From Pseudoxanthomonas sp. F37 (lineage in GTDB: Bacteria; Pseudomonadota; Gammaproteobacteria; Xanthomonadales; Xanthomonadaceae), in assembly GCF_022965755.1 (NCBI RefSeq), contig NZ_CP095187.1, positions 3,596,001-3,660,000 on the forward strand: DNA of 64,000 nt, given 5' to 3'. Positions within the stretch are counted from its first letter, which is position 1. Each line of letters begins with the position of its first letter. Below are positions 63,987 to 64,000 of the stretch, in pieces. The translations under genes were made by a program, and so were the position numbers. A model generated the notes under the pieces. The model searched no databases. It had not been told where the DNA came from and worked only from the letters and a program-made list of their open reading frames with translations.

Positions 63987-64000
63987 CCCGGGTCGGGCAA

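Overview
The window is GC-rich chromosomal DNA from a gammaproteobacterium, most likely of the family Xanthomonadaceae (Pseudoxanthomonas, Stenotrophomonas, Lysobacter or Xanthomonas-like). The reasons are the rsmB-fmt-def/LysM order, two large TonB-dependent receptors (one of the Xanthomonas/Caulobacter carbohydrate type), an rpoD with an acidic insertion, and short GGGGAAT-type heptamer repeats. I found no insertion sequence, prophage or CRISPR array.

Layout. 1-8.1 kb: a minus-strand efflux operon with a TetR regulator, a lipoprotein fusion protein and an RND pump, followed by a short-chain dehydrogenase, a second TetR regulator and a thioredoxin-reductase-like flavoprotein. 8.3-12.8 kb: an iron-type uptake operon (TonB receptor, two small membrane proteins, PepSY protein) behind a Fur-box-like palindrome. 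12.9-29.2 kb: five codirectional minus-strand genes. These are an OmpR-type response regulator, a 3172-residue exported protein built of DUF11 and SdrD-B-like repeats, a large outer-membrane barrel with an Ig-like N-terminus, an OmpA-family protein, and a sensor histidine kinase. This is the best candidate here for a poorly described surface system. Three GTGAG repeats with exact 10-base spacing lie in front of the giant gene and look like a site for the adjacent regulator.

29.5-40.9 kb: an N-acetylgalactosamine (GalNAc) / alpha-galactoside utilisation locus. It holds an outer-membrane receptor, an AgaR-like regulator, a secreted amidohydrolase, a Tat-exported alpha-galactosidase-type enzyme, an EamA-type permease, and AgaZ-, AgaS- and AgaK-like proteins. 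AACGAAAC motifs recur in both divergent promoter regions. No GalNAc-6-phosphate deacetylase is present.

40.9-47 kb: a tRNA with CAU anticodon (probably tRNA-Ile2) into which both neighbouring reading frames run, then opgH and an OpgD/OpgG-type gene (osmoregulated periplasmic glucans), rpoD with a clear terminator and an extended -10 promoter, and dtd. 47-59.7 kb: envelope and polysaccharide genes. These are an LpxL-type acyltransferase, a Sel1-repeat protein with two PH-domain membrane proteins, a CDP-glycerol-transferase-like protein, a GT2 glycosyltransferase, an asparagine-synthase-type amidotransferase, two GT4-like glycosyltransferases and an O-antigen ligase/polymerase. 59.9-64 kb: housekeeping rsmB, fmt and def, and a divergent LysM protein.

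Most genes are closely packed with 1-4 base start/stop overlaps, so long operons are likely. Function calls rest on motifs read by eye. No database search was possible.
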